Below the pieces are notes generated by a model. That model saw only the letters and a list, made by a program, of their open reading frames with translations. It was not told the DNA's origin and searched no databases. This document shows, piece by piece, positions 27,639-36,028 of a stretch of 64,000 bases of DNA (its first letter is position 1; each line of letters opens with the position of its first letter). A program made the translations under genes and the position numbers. This DNA is from Bifidobacterium breve (GTDB lineage Bacteria > Actinomycetota > Actinomycetes > Nanopelagicales > Nanopelagicaceae), in NCBI GenBank assembly GCA_945881945.1, contig CAMCVO010000005.1:18260-82259 (forward strand), given 5' to 3'.

Positions 27639-28034
27639 ATGAGTTTAGAAAAGATTAATCCAGCAGAACTTGCAGCTCCAATTGGTTTTTCACACGCTGT
27701 TAAAGCAAGTGGCGGTACAACAATTTATCTAGCCGGCCAAACTGCATTGAATAAAGATAATGTGATTGAAGGAAAAGGAATTGTTGAGCAATTTGAAAAA
27801 GTCATGACAAACCTTCTTAAAGCACTCAGTGAGGCAGGAGGATCTCCAGAGAATTTAGTAAAACTTAATATATTCGCAGTTGATCCGGTCGACTACCGAG
27901 CAAATTCAAAAGAAATTGGCAAGATATGGCAAAGGTTAATTGGAAAAAATTATCCAGCCATGACATTGGTAGGTGTTACAAAGCTTTGGGACTCTGATGC
28001 ACTTTTAGAGATCGAAGGGGTGGCAGTTATTTGA
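27639..28034 (+). CDS. RidA/YjgF-family enamine/imine deaminase
   Basis: A 131-residue RidA-family protein from the ATG at 27639, behind AAAGGAG. RidA trimers hydrolyse enamine/imine intermediates and release ammonia. The conserved arginine of the P-A-R-S/T motif that binds the substrate carboxylate is methionine here (M108, PAMTL), while the glutamate corresponding to E120 of E. coli RidA is kept (E124). Loss of the carboxylate-binding residue suits a substrate whose carboxyl is masked, for example as a CoA thioester. In this operon the obvious candidate is the cyclic 2-amino-enoyl-CoA formed by the monooxygenase/reductase. That assignment is inference. Its stop overlaps the next start. Confidence 0.82.
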   Translation: MSLEKINPAELAAPIGFSHAVKASGGTTIYLAGQTALNKDNVIEGKGIVEQFEKVMTNLLKALSEAGGSPENLVKLNIFAVDPVDYRANSKEIGKIWQRLIGKNYPAMTLVGVTKLWDSDALLEIEGVAVI

Positions 28035-30112
28035 GTAATCCCATCACAGCACTATGGTCTGCTAGATCCGTGGCGGTAATAGGTGCCACTGAGCGACTAG
28101 GGGCTATGGGCCGCCTCCCGTTGGAGTATCTGCAACGGTACGGTTATGAAGGTGAAGTGTTTCCAATTAACCCAAAGGGAGAAAGTATTTTGGGTTTTAA
28201 GACTTACAAAAATATAAAAGAGGTTCAAAAAAAGATTGATTTAGCACTCATTATGGTGCCATTTGATCTAGTTCATCAAGCTGTTCTTGATTGTTCAGAT
28301 GCAAATGTAAGTGTGGCCGTTGTTATGTCTTCTGGGTTTGCAGAATCAAGTGATGCGGGAGCGGATGCTCAAAGTGTTTTAGTTAAAATTGCAAAAAAAT
28401 CAGGAATGCGAATAGTAGGCCCGAACTGCATTGGCTCAGCAGGCGGAGCTTCAAAATTGGCAGCAACATTTTCACCAGTTTTTTCAGGGTCATCCACTTC
28501 ACTAGAAGATGGAAATATTGCCTTAGTCAGCCAATCTGGTGCACTTGGATATGGAATTTACTCACTGGCCAATGAACGGGGCCTATCTATTGGTTATGTA
28601 GTAACAACCGGTAATGAAGCAGATGTTATTGCACTAGAGGTAGCGCAAGCGTTGGCAAATGACAACAAAGTAAGTGGAATTTTGATTTATGCGGAGTCTC
28701 TTTCTGACCTGGGATTACTTAATGAAGTTGCTACCAATAAACCCACTGCAATTTTAAAATCTGGAAGGTCAGTTGCAGGTGCCATAGCCGCCGCATCACA
28801 TACTGGAGCACTTGCAACCGAGGATCGTGTGATTGATGCAGCAATTACCGCCAGCGGTGCAGTGCGAGTTGATGATGTGGAGCAACTGCTAGATGCGGGC
28901 AGCATATTTTCGACGGAATTGCCTATGAAGGGTTCCAATGTTGCAATTTTAACAACTTCAGGTGGCAGTGGAATTCTTGGCACAGATGCAATTGAAAAGT
29001 ATGGTCTCACATTAGCTAAATTATCTTCTGAAACAATCATTGAACTTGATAAAATTGTCCCAAGTTATGGCAATACTTCAAACCCAATTGATGTTACAGC
29101 TGCCATCATGTCTAGCCCAGATTTATTTGAGAGATGTGTGAAGGTATTAATCAAAGATCCAAATATTGACGCAATCGTTGCCACATTTTGCGTGCTAGTA
29201 GGCAAAGATGTTGAAGCCATTGCCTCTACTCTTAGAGATAGCAGGAGCATTCGTGAAATTCCATTAGTTGTTGCTCGAACTGGATCTAAATTGCTAGCAC
29301 CTGAGGCGGATAACTTGTTTAAAGTTTCTAAAATACCGGTGTTTCCAACTCCTGAGCGTGCGGTTCGAGCTTTGGGTATGCTCTATAAAGTTTGCCTACC
29401 AAAGCGCAAAGTTAACCGGGCTGCGTTGTGTCAGCCTCTTGCTACGCCAGATCACAAAGCCACTGAAGCACAACTAAAAGAAGCTTTTGCAACTGTTGGT
29501 ATTCAAATACCGCGCTCAGTTGTAGTTTCAAATAAGGATGAAGTTATTGCCGCTGTTTCTAAAGTAGGTGGTAGAGCGGTGATGAAGGCGATAATCCCTG
29601 GACTATTGCATAAAAGTGAAGCAGGTGCAGTTGCATTAGATATTACTGAAACTAACGCTATGCAAACTTATGAAAAGCTTTCACAACTAGACAAAAATTC
29701 AAATAGCCATAACAAAGTATTGATTGAATCATTTATTCCTAAAGGAGTTGAGGCATTAGTCGGAGTCACTTCAAGTGCTGCAGGTAAGATTTTAACAATT
29801 GGAGTAGGCGGCGTACTTACCGAGGTGATTTCTGATGTGTCACTTCGCCTACTACCCGTGGACGAGAATGTAGTCAATGAAATGATTGATGAAACGCAAT
29901 TAGGGGTACTCCTTGCTGGGGTAAGAGGCGCCAAGCCCGCCAATCGAGATGCATTTATTAGCACTGTATTGCGAATTACCGATGCTGTAATAGATTGGCC
30001 CATAGGAAGCGAGTTGGATATTAATCCAGTAACTGTCTTGCCAGAGGGCGCTTGGGTTTTAGATGCTGCTTACGCATCCTCTGCAAAAATGGCTGACGGA
30101 GGGGGGCTCTGA
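28031..30112 (+). CDS. NDP-forming acyl-CoA synthetase (acetate-CoA ligase family, alpha-beta fusion)
   Basis: A 693-residue NDP-forming acyl-CoA ligase. A CoA-binding Rossmann domain is N-terminal (SVAVIGATERLG), followed by the succinyl-CoA ligase-like domain with the phosphohistidine H257 in ASHTGALA, and a C-terminal ATP-grasp domain starting around residue 465. These enzymes interconvert acyl-CoA + ADP + Pi with acid + ATP, so the pathway could conserve energy from an acyl-CoA product or activate an acid cheaply. The start is a TTG overlapping the RidA stop (TTGA), with AAGGGG just upstream. The stop overlaps the next ATG by one base. Confidence 0.83.
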   Translation: MSNPITALWSARSVAVIGATERLGAMGRLPLEYLQRYGYEGEVFPINPKGESILGFKTYKNIKEVQKKIDLALIMVPFDLVHQAVLDCSDANVSVAVVMSSGFAESSDAGADAQSVLVKIAKKSGMRIVGPNCIGSAGGASKLAATFSPVFSGSSTSLEDGNIALVSQSGALGYGIYSLANERGLSIGYVVTTGNEADVIALEVAQALANDNKVSGILIYAESLSDLGLLNEVATNKPTAILKSGRSVAGAIAAASHTGALATEDRVIDAAITASGAVRVDDVEQLLDAGSIFSTELPMKGSNVAILTTSGGSGILGTDAIEKYGLTLAKLSSETIIELDKIVPSYGNTSNPIDVTAAIMSSPDLFERCVKVLIKDPNIDAIVATFCVLVGKDVEAIASTLRDSRSIREIPLVVARTGSKLLAPEADNLFKVSKIPVFPTPERAVRALGMLYKVCLPKRKVNRAALCQPLATPDHKATEAQLKEAFATVGIQIPRSVVVSNKDEVIAAVSKVGGRAVMKAIIPGLLHKSEAGAVALDITETNAMQTYEKLSQLDKNSNSHNKVLIESFIPKGVEALVGVTSSAAGKILTIGVGGVLTEVISDVSLRLLPVDENVVNEMIDETQLGVLLAGVRGAKPANRDAFISTVLRITDAVIDWPIGSELDINPVTVLPEGAWVLDAAYASSAKMADGGGL

Positions 30113-31671
30113 TGGATGTAGGTACTTTAGTAGCCAGATCCATGCAAAAGTATCGAGACCGTATTGCAGTTGAAAGTTCTGAAGGATCTTTAACTTACGG
30201 TGAAATTGGATCAAGAATTTTTCAACTAGCACGAGGTTTAAAGTCATTAGGGCTTGAAGATGGCGACAGAGTACTTGATCTGCAGTTTAATCAAACTTCA
30301 TACCTTGAGACAGATTTAGCAATTAGCACAGCAGGATTATGCAGAGTGGCCTTGAATTATAGATTACATCCAAAAGATTGGGTTCGAATAACAAATGATT
30401 GCCAAGCCAAGGTTCTAATTCTTGATGCCAAATTTTGGGATGAGTCTGCTGAAGTTCGCGAGATTGTTGAGCATGTAATTCTGATTCACGGAGATCAGGA
30501 TAAAACCTTGCCCTATGAGGCATTTTTAGCAAAGCAGGATCCACATCCTTTTTCAACTTCAGTATCACCTGATGCCTTAGTTTCACTTAACTACAGTTCT
30601 GGTACAACTGGTAATCCAAAAGGTGCAATTAGAACTCATCGCAATCGAACTGCAAGTTTATCTAACATAGTTTCTGATATTTTAGGAAGAATTCCAAATC
30701 AAACCGACTGTTGGATTCATGCTGGACCAATTACACACACTAGTGGTTTATTTGTTTTACCGTATTTCGCATATGGTGCAAAGCAAATTATTCTAGAGAA
30801 GTTCTATCCTGAAGAGTTAATTGATGTTATTCAAAATCGAGGTGGAAACGCAACCGCCTTAGTTCCCACAATGGTGGCCAGGCTACTTTCTACTCCAAAC
30901 ATCAGCGCAGAGAAATTTACAAATTTGAGAATGCTTGGGTATGCCGGTGCACCTATGCCACCTGAGCAAATCAGGCAGTGCTATGAGAAAATCACTAAGC
31001 ATATGGTGCAGTACTACGGCTTGGTAGAAGCAATTCCTCCGGTAACAGTGTTAAGTGAAGCAGATCATGAGCAGGGGCTTTTCAATAATCCTGAGTTATT
31101 AACTAGTGCTGGAAATCCCTGCATGGGCGTGGAAATATTAATAGTAGATGAGCATGGCAAAGAGGTTCCAACTGGTGAAATTGGCGAAGTAATCACTCGG
31201 GGTGATCATGTTATGCATGGATATTATGGAGCTGCTGGTAAGGATCCAACAGTTACAAAAGCTGTTCGTGATGGTTGGTTACACACTGGTGATCTAGGAA
31301 GAGTTGATTCAGATAATCGACTGTACCTAGTTGATCGTAAAGGCGAGATGATAATTAGTGGTGGCTACAACATTTACCCAAGAGAAATCGAAGATGTGAT
31401 TGCAGAAATTCCTGAGGTGCGAGAGGTTGCCGTAATGGGAATTAATGATTCCGAATGGGGGCAACGCGTGACTGCAATGGTCACAATTGATCCAAATTCA
31501 AAAGCAGATCAAAATGAAATAAAAAATAAAATACTTGATCATTGCAAGTCCAAGTTAGCCTCTTATAAAAAACCAAAAGATTTGAGAATTGTTTCAGAGT
31601 TTCCACTGAACTCCACTGGAAAAATTTCAAAGAAGTTATTGAAGCAACAACTTGAGGCAGAGGGTGTGTAA
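30112..31671 (+). CDS. AMP-forming acyl-CoA ligase (ANL superfamily)
   Basis: A 519-residue AMP-binding acyl-CoA synthetase. The P-loop region is NYSSGTTGNPKGA near 160-173. The hinge and C-terminal core motifs are GWLHTGDLG, LVDRKGEMIISGGYN and a terminal STGKISKK with the catalytic lysine. It resembles long/medium-chain or aryl-acid ligases and lacks the N-terminus typical of 2-aminobenzoate-CoA ligase, which is encoded separately at 33162-34754. Lying between the NDP-forming ligase and the B12 mutase gene, it probably activates an acid of the same pathway. Indoleacetate or a dicarboxylate are possibilities I cannot separate. Confidence 0.8.
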   Translation: MDVGTLVARSMQKYRDRIAVESSEGSLTYGEIGSRIFQLARGLKSLGLEDGDRVLDLQFNQTSYLETDLAISTAGLCRVALNYRLHPKDWVRITNDCQAKVLILDAKFWDESAEVREIVEHVILIHGDQDKTLPYEAFLAKQDPHPFSTSVSPDALVSLNYSSGTTGNPKGAIRTHRNRTASLSNIVSDILGRIPNQTDCWIHAGPITHTSGLFVLPYFAYGAKQIILEKFYPEELIDVIQNRGGNATALVPTMVARLLSTPNISAEKFTNLRMLGYAGAPMPPEQIRQCYEKITKHMVQYYGLVEAIPPVTVLSEADHEQGLFNNPELLTSAGNPCMGVEILIVDEHGKEVPTGEIGEVITRGDHVMHGYYGAAGKDPTVTKAVRDGWLHTGDLGRVDSDNRLYLVDRKGEMIISGGYNIYPREIEDVIAEIPEVREVAVMGINDSEWGQRVTAMVTIDPNSKADQNEIKNKILDHCKSKLASYKKPKDLRIVSEFPLNSTGKISKKLLKQQLEAEGV

Positions 31672-33165
31672 ATGGTTTTAGAAAATCCTGGTGAGTACCC
31701 ATACACAAGAGGGATAAACCCATCAGCTGGCGTTTGGACTATGGGCCAGTACGGTGGATTTGGAACTCCAACTGAAACTAATGCCCGTTTCAGGATGTTG
31801 CTTGATCAAGGATTAACCGGATTTAGTGTTGCCTTAGATTTACCAACTCAATTGGGATTAGATTCTGATGATCCTCTTTCATTGGGTGAAGTTGGTCGCG
31901 TCGGTGTGGCAATAGATTCACTTGCAGATATTGAGATTTTAATGGAGGGCATTCCTTTAGAAAAAATAAGTCAGGTACGAACAACAGCCAATTCAATTGG
32001 TTATATATGGGCAGCAATGTTTATTGCCTTAGCAGAGCGCAGGGGAATTGATCCAAATAAATTTGGAATGTTTATCCAAAATGATGTACTAAAGGAGTAT
32101 GTCGCAAGAGGCACTCAAATTTTTCCAGCAGAGGCAGGCTTAAAGTTATCAGTTGATGTAATTGAGTATCTAACAGCAAATATTCCCAATTGGGTTCCAC
32201 TTGCAATGAGTGGGTACCATATTCGTGAAGCAGGTTCTACAGCGGTCCAGGAAATTGCTTTTACATTTGCTAATGCCAGAGAGTATCTAGATCGTGCACT
32301 TTTGCGTGGCGTCTCGGTAGACGCTGTTGCACCTACCTTATTCACATTCCTATCCTCAAATATTGATTTTCTTCCCGAGGTGGCAAAATTTCGAGCTGCT
32401 CGTCGGGTTTGGGCCAAGTTGATGCGCGAGAAGTATCAAACAAAAAATCCAGCTTCTGAAAAATTAAGAATTTTTGCTTTCACCGCTGGGTCATCCCTTA
32501 CAGCACAGCAGTCAATGAATAATGTGGTTCGTACTTCAATTGAAATGATGGCTGCTGCATTGGGCGGAATTCAAACCATGCATGTTTCTGCATTTGATGA
32601 AGCACTTGGAGTACCAACGGAAGAGGCAGCCACACTTGCATTGCGCACACAACAGGTTGTGGCGTTTGAAACTGGAATACTCAATACGGCAGATCCTTTG
32701 GCTGGGAGTTATGAGCTAGAGCGATTAACTGATTCGCTAGAGAGTGATATTTGGAAGCTTTTAGAAAGTATTGAAAAACGTGGTGGGGCATTGGAATGTG
32801 TTAACAATGGATATTTTGTTAATGAAATTTCAGAGAATGCATATCAACTTACTGCTGCGATCGAATCAGGTATTAAAAAAGTTGTTGGAGTCAACGTTTT
32901 CCAATCAGATTCAGCTCCATTTAAACAATTTGAGATTAACCCCGCAAGTGAATCTGACCAGGTTAAAGCATTGAAGCAGGTAAAAGAAAAGCGAGATAAC
33001 AAAGCGGTTCAGGAATCATTGATTAACTTATTTAATGTGGCTACGTCAGGTGAAAATATCATTGAAGCCACGGTGAGAGCGGTCAAGAATTATGCAACTG
33101 TGGGTGAAATTGTTGGAGAGTTGCGCAAGGTTTATGGAAAATGGCAACCAACAAAAATCTTCTAA
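31672..33165 (+). CDS. B12-dependent acyl-CoA mutase, large subunit (divergent methylmalonyl-CoA mutase family)
   Basis: A 497-residue catalytic TIM-barrel subunit of the methylmalonyl-CoA mutase family without its own B12 domain. The tyrosine of the usual TMRQY motif is kept (Y27), as are QNDVLKEYVARG (Q136, R146, the carboxylate-binding arginine position) and SGYH (H183). Two other conserved features are changed. TMRQY reads TMGQY (G25). The preceding YPTMYRGRLW segment is shortened to NPSAGVW, losing its arginines. AFDLPT reads ALDLPT. Retained carboxylate binding with an enlarged or altered CoA-side pocket suggests a malonyl/succinyl-CoA-like substrate with a bulky side group. It is last in the five-gene operon from 26891. 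Confidence 0.8.
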   Translation: MVLENPGEYPYTRGINPSAGVWTMGQYGGFGTPTETNARFRMLLDQGLTGFSVALDLPTQLGLDSDDPLSLGEVGRVGVAIDSLADIEILMEGIPLEKISQVRTTANSIGYIWAAMFIALAERRGIDPNKFGMFIQNDVLKEYVARGTQIFPAEAGLKLSVDVIEYLTANIPNWVPLAMSGYHIREAGSTAVQEIAFTFANAREYLDRALLRGVSVDAVAPTLFTFLSSNIDFLPEVAKFRAARRVWAKLMREKYQTKNPASEKLRIFAFTAGSSLTAQQSMNNVVRTSIEMMAAALGGIQTMHVSAFDEALGVPTEEAATLALRTQQVVAFETGILNTADPLAGSYELERLTDSLESDIWKLLESIEKRGGALECVNNGYFVNEISENAYQLTAAIESGIKKVVGVNVFQSDSAPFKQFEINPASESDQVKALKQVKEKRDNKAVQESLINLFNVATSGENIIEATVRAVKNYATVGEIVGELRKVYGKWQPTKIF

Positions 33166-34754
33166 CTCTTTAACCTGAATCTTTGCAATTTTCCAGTTGT
33201 AGTTTTTGGTAATGACTCTACAAAATTCAAAATTCTTGGATACTTAAAAGGTGCAATCTTGTTTTTGACATGATCTTGAAGTTCTTTTCGAAGTTCATCT
33301 GAAGGCAAGAATTCAGAACGCAGAACAACATATGCAGTTACAACCATGCCGCGATCGGCATCAGCCGTACCGATTACTGCAACTTCTGCAACAGAATTGT
33401 GAAGCAGCAGAGCATTTTCAACTTCAGGAGCTGCAATGTTGTAACCAGAGGAAATTATCATGTCATCAGCCCTAGATTCATATTTAAAATATCCCTCAGC
33501 TGTTCTGGTATAAATATCTCCAGTTAGATTCCAACCCTGCTGTACATAATTTTTTTGTCTTTCATCATTTAAATATCTACAGCCCGTTGGTCCCTTAACT
33601 GCCAATAATCCAGGATTACCATCAGGAACTTCTTTGAAATTGCCATCAACAATCTTTGCTTGGTATCCCGGAACTGGCTTTCCAGTCATTCCTGGCATTA
33701 TCTCTTCATCGCTAGCAGATATGAATATATGAAGTAATTCAGTTGCACCAATGCCATCAATTAACTTAATCCCAGTAGCTTCAAACCAAGCATTCCAGGT
33801 GGCAAGCGGAAGATGCTCGCCAGCTGATACACATCTGCGTAGATGTGATAAATCTTTTCCAGGCAACAATGAAAGCATGGCGCGATACGCAGTTGGGGCG
33901 GTGAAAAGACAAGTAACTCTATGTTCAATTATTTTTTCTAATAAAACTGGAGGCGCAGCATTCTCAAGCAACACTGATGTGGCCCCAATTCGCAGGGGAA
34001 ATATGACTAAACCACCAAGGCCAAAGGTAAATGCGATGGGTGGACTGCCGCAGAAGACATCATCTTTAGTTGGTTTCACAATATGCTTAGAAAATGTATC
34101 TGCGATAGTAAGTAAATCCCTATGAAAATGCATCGTGGCTTTTGGCAAACCAGTTGAACCTGATGTAAAAGCCAGAATACTTACATCATCTGCGGCAGTA
34201 ACACAAGGCGTAAAGCTAGTAGGTTGATTGGAAATTTTTGTAGTGAAATCGCTCTCAACTCCCACTACATACGTTTTCCCTTGATAGTTAGATACTGCAT
34301 TCCACTCAGCAGTAAAACGTGAATCAACAAATGCAAATTGAACTTGCCCTATCGCTACAATTTTTTCTAATTCTAAAGTTCGTTGCAAGGGAATTGTTGT
34401 AACGGCAATAGCTCCAACCCGAAGAATTGCAAGCCATATTGCAACTGAGGTTGCATTATTGGGACATCTAATAGCTACTCTATTGCCGGGAACCACACCC
34501 TCAGCACACAAAAAGTTTGCAATCTGATTAACTAATTTAAGTAACTGGGAGTAGGTGAAAGCTCCCTCAGCTGCAATCAAAGCAGTTTTATTCTCGCCAA
34601 CTTTTTCAATTGTCTTCTCTAGCAACTCATAACTAGTATTTAAATACTCAGGATAAGTTGCCGATTCATGATTTAATATTAGATCAGGCCATAATGATAC
34701 TTCTGGCAGACTTTTTCTAGCAAAGGTATCTATATGAGCAGACTTACTTGCCAA
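33162..34754 (-). CDS. 2-aminobenzoate (anthranilate)-CoA ligase
   Basis: An ANL-superfamily ligase of about 530 residues. Its N-terminus, SAHIDTFARKSLP then LWPDLI, is the hallmark of 2-aminobenzoate- and benzoate-CoA ligases. It also has AFTSGSTGLPKATMHFHRD, GATELLHIF, DDMIISSGYNIAAPEVE and a terminal TTTGKLQRFRL with the catalytic lysine. It converts anthranilate, ATP and CoA into 2-aminobenzoyl-CoA, linking kynureninase to the monooxygenase/reductase. The frame is open to an ATG at 34781, but a TTG at 34754 sits eight bases after AGGAGGG and removes the long overlap with the MeaB-type gene, so it is preferred. The end overlaps the mutase gene by 4 bp. Confidence 0.85.
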   Translation of the reverse strand: MASKSAHIDTFARKSLPEVSLWPDLILNHESATYPEYLNTSYELLEKTIEKVGENKTALIAAEGAFTYSQLLKLVNQIANFLCAEGVVPGNRVAIRCPNNATSVAIWLAILRVGAIAVTTIPLQRTLELEKIVAIGQVQFAFVDSRFTAEWNAVSNYQGKTYVVGVESDFTTKISNQPTSFTPCVTAADDVSILAFTSGSTGLPKATMHFHRDLLTIADTFSKHIVKPTKDDVFCGSPPIAFTFGLGGLVIFPLRIGATSVLLENAAPPVLLEKIIEHRVTCLFTAPTAYRAMLSLLPGKDLSHLRRCVSAGEHLPLATWNAWFEATGIKLIDGIGATELLHIFISASDEEIMPGMTGKPVPGYQAKIVDGNFKEVPDGNPGLLAVKGPTGCRYLNDERQKNYVQQGWNLTGDIYTRTAEGYFKYESRADDMIISSGYNIAAPEVENALLLHNSVAEVAVIGTADADRGMVVTAYVVLRSEFLPSDELRKELQDHVKNKIAPFKYPRILNFVESLPKTTTGKLQRFRLKS

Positions 34755-35508
34755 GATTTCTAACCCTCCTATGGTTCTCAACCTCTGTCATAAATTCAAC
34801 TACCCCAACTCCTAGTTGCATTGATCCCAACAGAACTGGCGGGGTCCAAGCTACTCCCTTATTTGTTTTTAACATAGATAGTGCAATGGATTTTTCTATA
34901 TCCTGTTTCGTATCTGATGCTCCATCACGATCAGATTTATTTACAAGGTATATGTCACCAATCTCCAGCAATCCAGCTTTTGCGGCCTGAATTCCATCAC
35001 CCATGCCGGGAGCCAAAACAACACAAACCGTATCTGCCACTCGCATGATTTCTACTTCACTTTGACCAACACCAACAGTTTCTATAATTATAAAATCAAA
35101 ATTGGCCAACTGAATTAATTTCAAAACTTGTTTTATGCTGGCAGACAATCCACCTAAATGCCCCCTAGTGGCAATTGATCGAATAAAAACTTTTGGATCA
35201 GTGAAATGGTCAGCTAAGCGAATACGATCACCAAGCAACGCACCACCAGATATTGGCGATGATGGGTCAACTGCAAGTACTGCTATCGATAAATTCTTTT
35301 TGCGTAAAAACTTAATGATCGCATCTACGGTTGTGGATTTACCAACACCTGGTGCACCAGTAATACCCAGTACTTGTGCTGTTGGCTCCACATTATCCAC
35401 CTCTATGCCAACAGTAGAGTTTTCAATAGTAGTGATTGCTTTAGCCAGCGCCTGACGATTTCCAGATTGTATTTCTTTGAGTAGTTCCTGGTCGGTAAAA
35501 GCATCCAT
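34744..35508 (-). CDS. meaB: MeaB/ArgK-type G3E GTPase, mutase chaperone
   Basis: From the ATG at 35508 the protein has 254 residues. The Walker A motif GAPGVGKST is at 51-59, followed by AVDPSSPISGGALLGDR, IETVGVGQSE and NKSDRDGA. These are the signatures of the GTPase that loads and protects adenosylcobalamin in methylmalonyl-CoA-type mutases. The gene is divergent from the mutase B12-binding subunit, which confirms its partner. The frame is open to 35640, but that would cross the divergent gene. A TAGGGT box seven bases upstream supports 35508 as a leaderless start. Confidence 0.87.
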   Translation of the reverse strand: MDAFTDQELLKEIQSGNRQALAKAITTIENSTVGIEVDNVEPTAQVLGITGAPGVGKSTTVDAIIKFLRKKNLSIAVLAVDPSSPISGGALLGDRIRLADHFTDPKVFIRSIATRGHLGGLSASIKQVLKLIQLANFDFIIIETVGVGQSEVEIMRVADTVCVVLAPGMGDGIQAAKAGLLEIGDIYLVNKSDRDGASDTKQDIEKSIALSMLKTNKGVAWTPPVLLGSMQLGVGVVEFMTEVENHRRVRNLGK

Positions 35509-35515
35509 GTGGTAA

Positions 35516-35543
35516 ACCCTACGATAAAATTTTGTGATAAGTT
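35516..35543. promoter_or_regulatory. divergent leaderless promoters for meaB and the mutase small subunit
   Basis: Minus-strand TAGGGT (35521 to 35516) ends seven bases before the meaB-type ATG. Plus-strand TAAGTT (35538-35543) ends six bases before the ATG at 35550. The whole 41-bp space is accounted for by two -10 regions. Confidence 0.6.
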
Positions 35544-35549
35544 GAGAGT

Positions 35550-35969
35550 ATGGCGCAGAATCCTCAACTTGCCCCAATTCGGGTTGTCGTTGCGAAACCT
35601 GGTTTGGATGGGCACGACCGAGGGGCAAAAGTAGTGGCACGGGCGCTGCGGGATTCTGGTTGTGAAGTTATCTATACAGGCCTTCATCAAAGCCCAGAGC
35701 AAATAATTGCCACAGCAATCCAAGAGGACGCACAAGCAATCGGATTATCAATTCTTTCTGGCGCTCACATGTCTATATTCGAACGCATTCTGACTTTACT
35801 CAAAGAAAATAATGCGCAGAATATTGTGATTTTTGGGGGAGGAATAATTCCAGAAGCTGATCGACAAGCTTTAAAAGATAAGGGCGTTGGTGAGATTTTT
35901 ACACCAGGAGCGACAACTCAAGAAATAATTACGTGGCTACAAAATGCCGTTGGCGCAAATAGCAAATAA
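35550..35969 (+). CDS. B12-binding small subunit of acyl-CoA mutase
   Basis: A 139-residue cobalamin-binding domain with the full base-off/His-on signature: DGHDRG (D20, H22, G25), LSILSG near 66-71 and a GGG loop around 97-99. H22 should be the lower axial cobalt ligand. It should pair with the large subunit encoded at 31672. The two subunit genes are split, with a CoA ligase and the MeaB chaperone between them on the opposite strand. The start is leaderless. Confidence 0.88.
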   Translation: MAQNPQLAPIRVVVAKPGLDGHDRGAKVVARALRDSGCEVIYTGLHQSPEQIIATAIQEDAQAIGLSILSGAHMSIFERILTLLKENNAQNIVIFGGGIIPEADRQALKDKGVGEIFTPGATTQEIITWLQNAVGANSK

Positions 35970-36015
35970 TTTTTCAAAATTCACAATAAAGTCAACCTAA
36001 TAAATTACGTTCCAC

Positions 36016-36021
36016 TATCCT
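36016..36021 (+). promoter_or_regulatory. -10 box (TATCCT), leaderless start at 36029
   Basis: TATCCT ends seven bases before the ATG of the alpha/beta hydrolase gene, and no Shine-Dalgarno is present. Confidence 0.55.
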
Positions 36022-36028
36022 TATCTAT

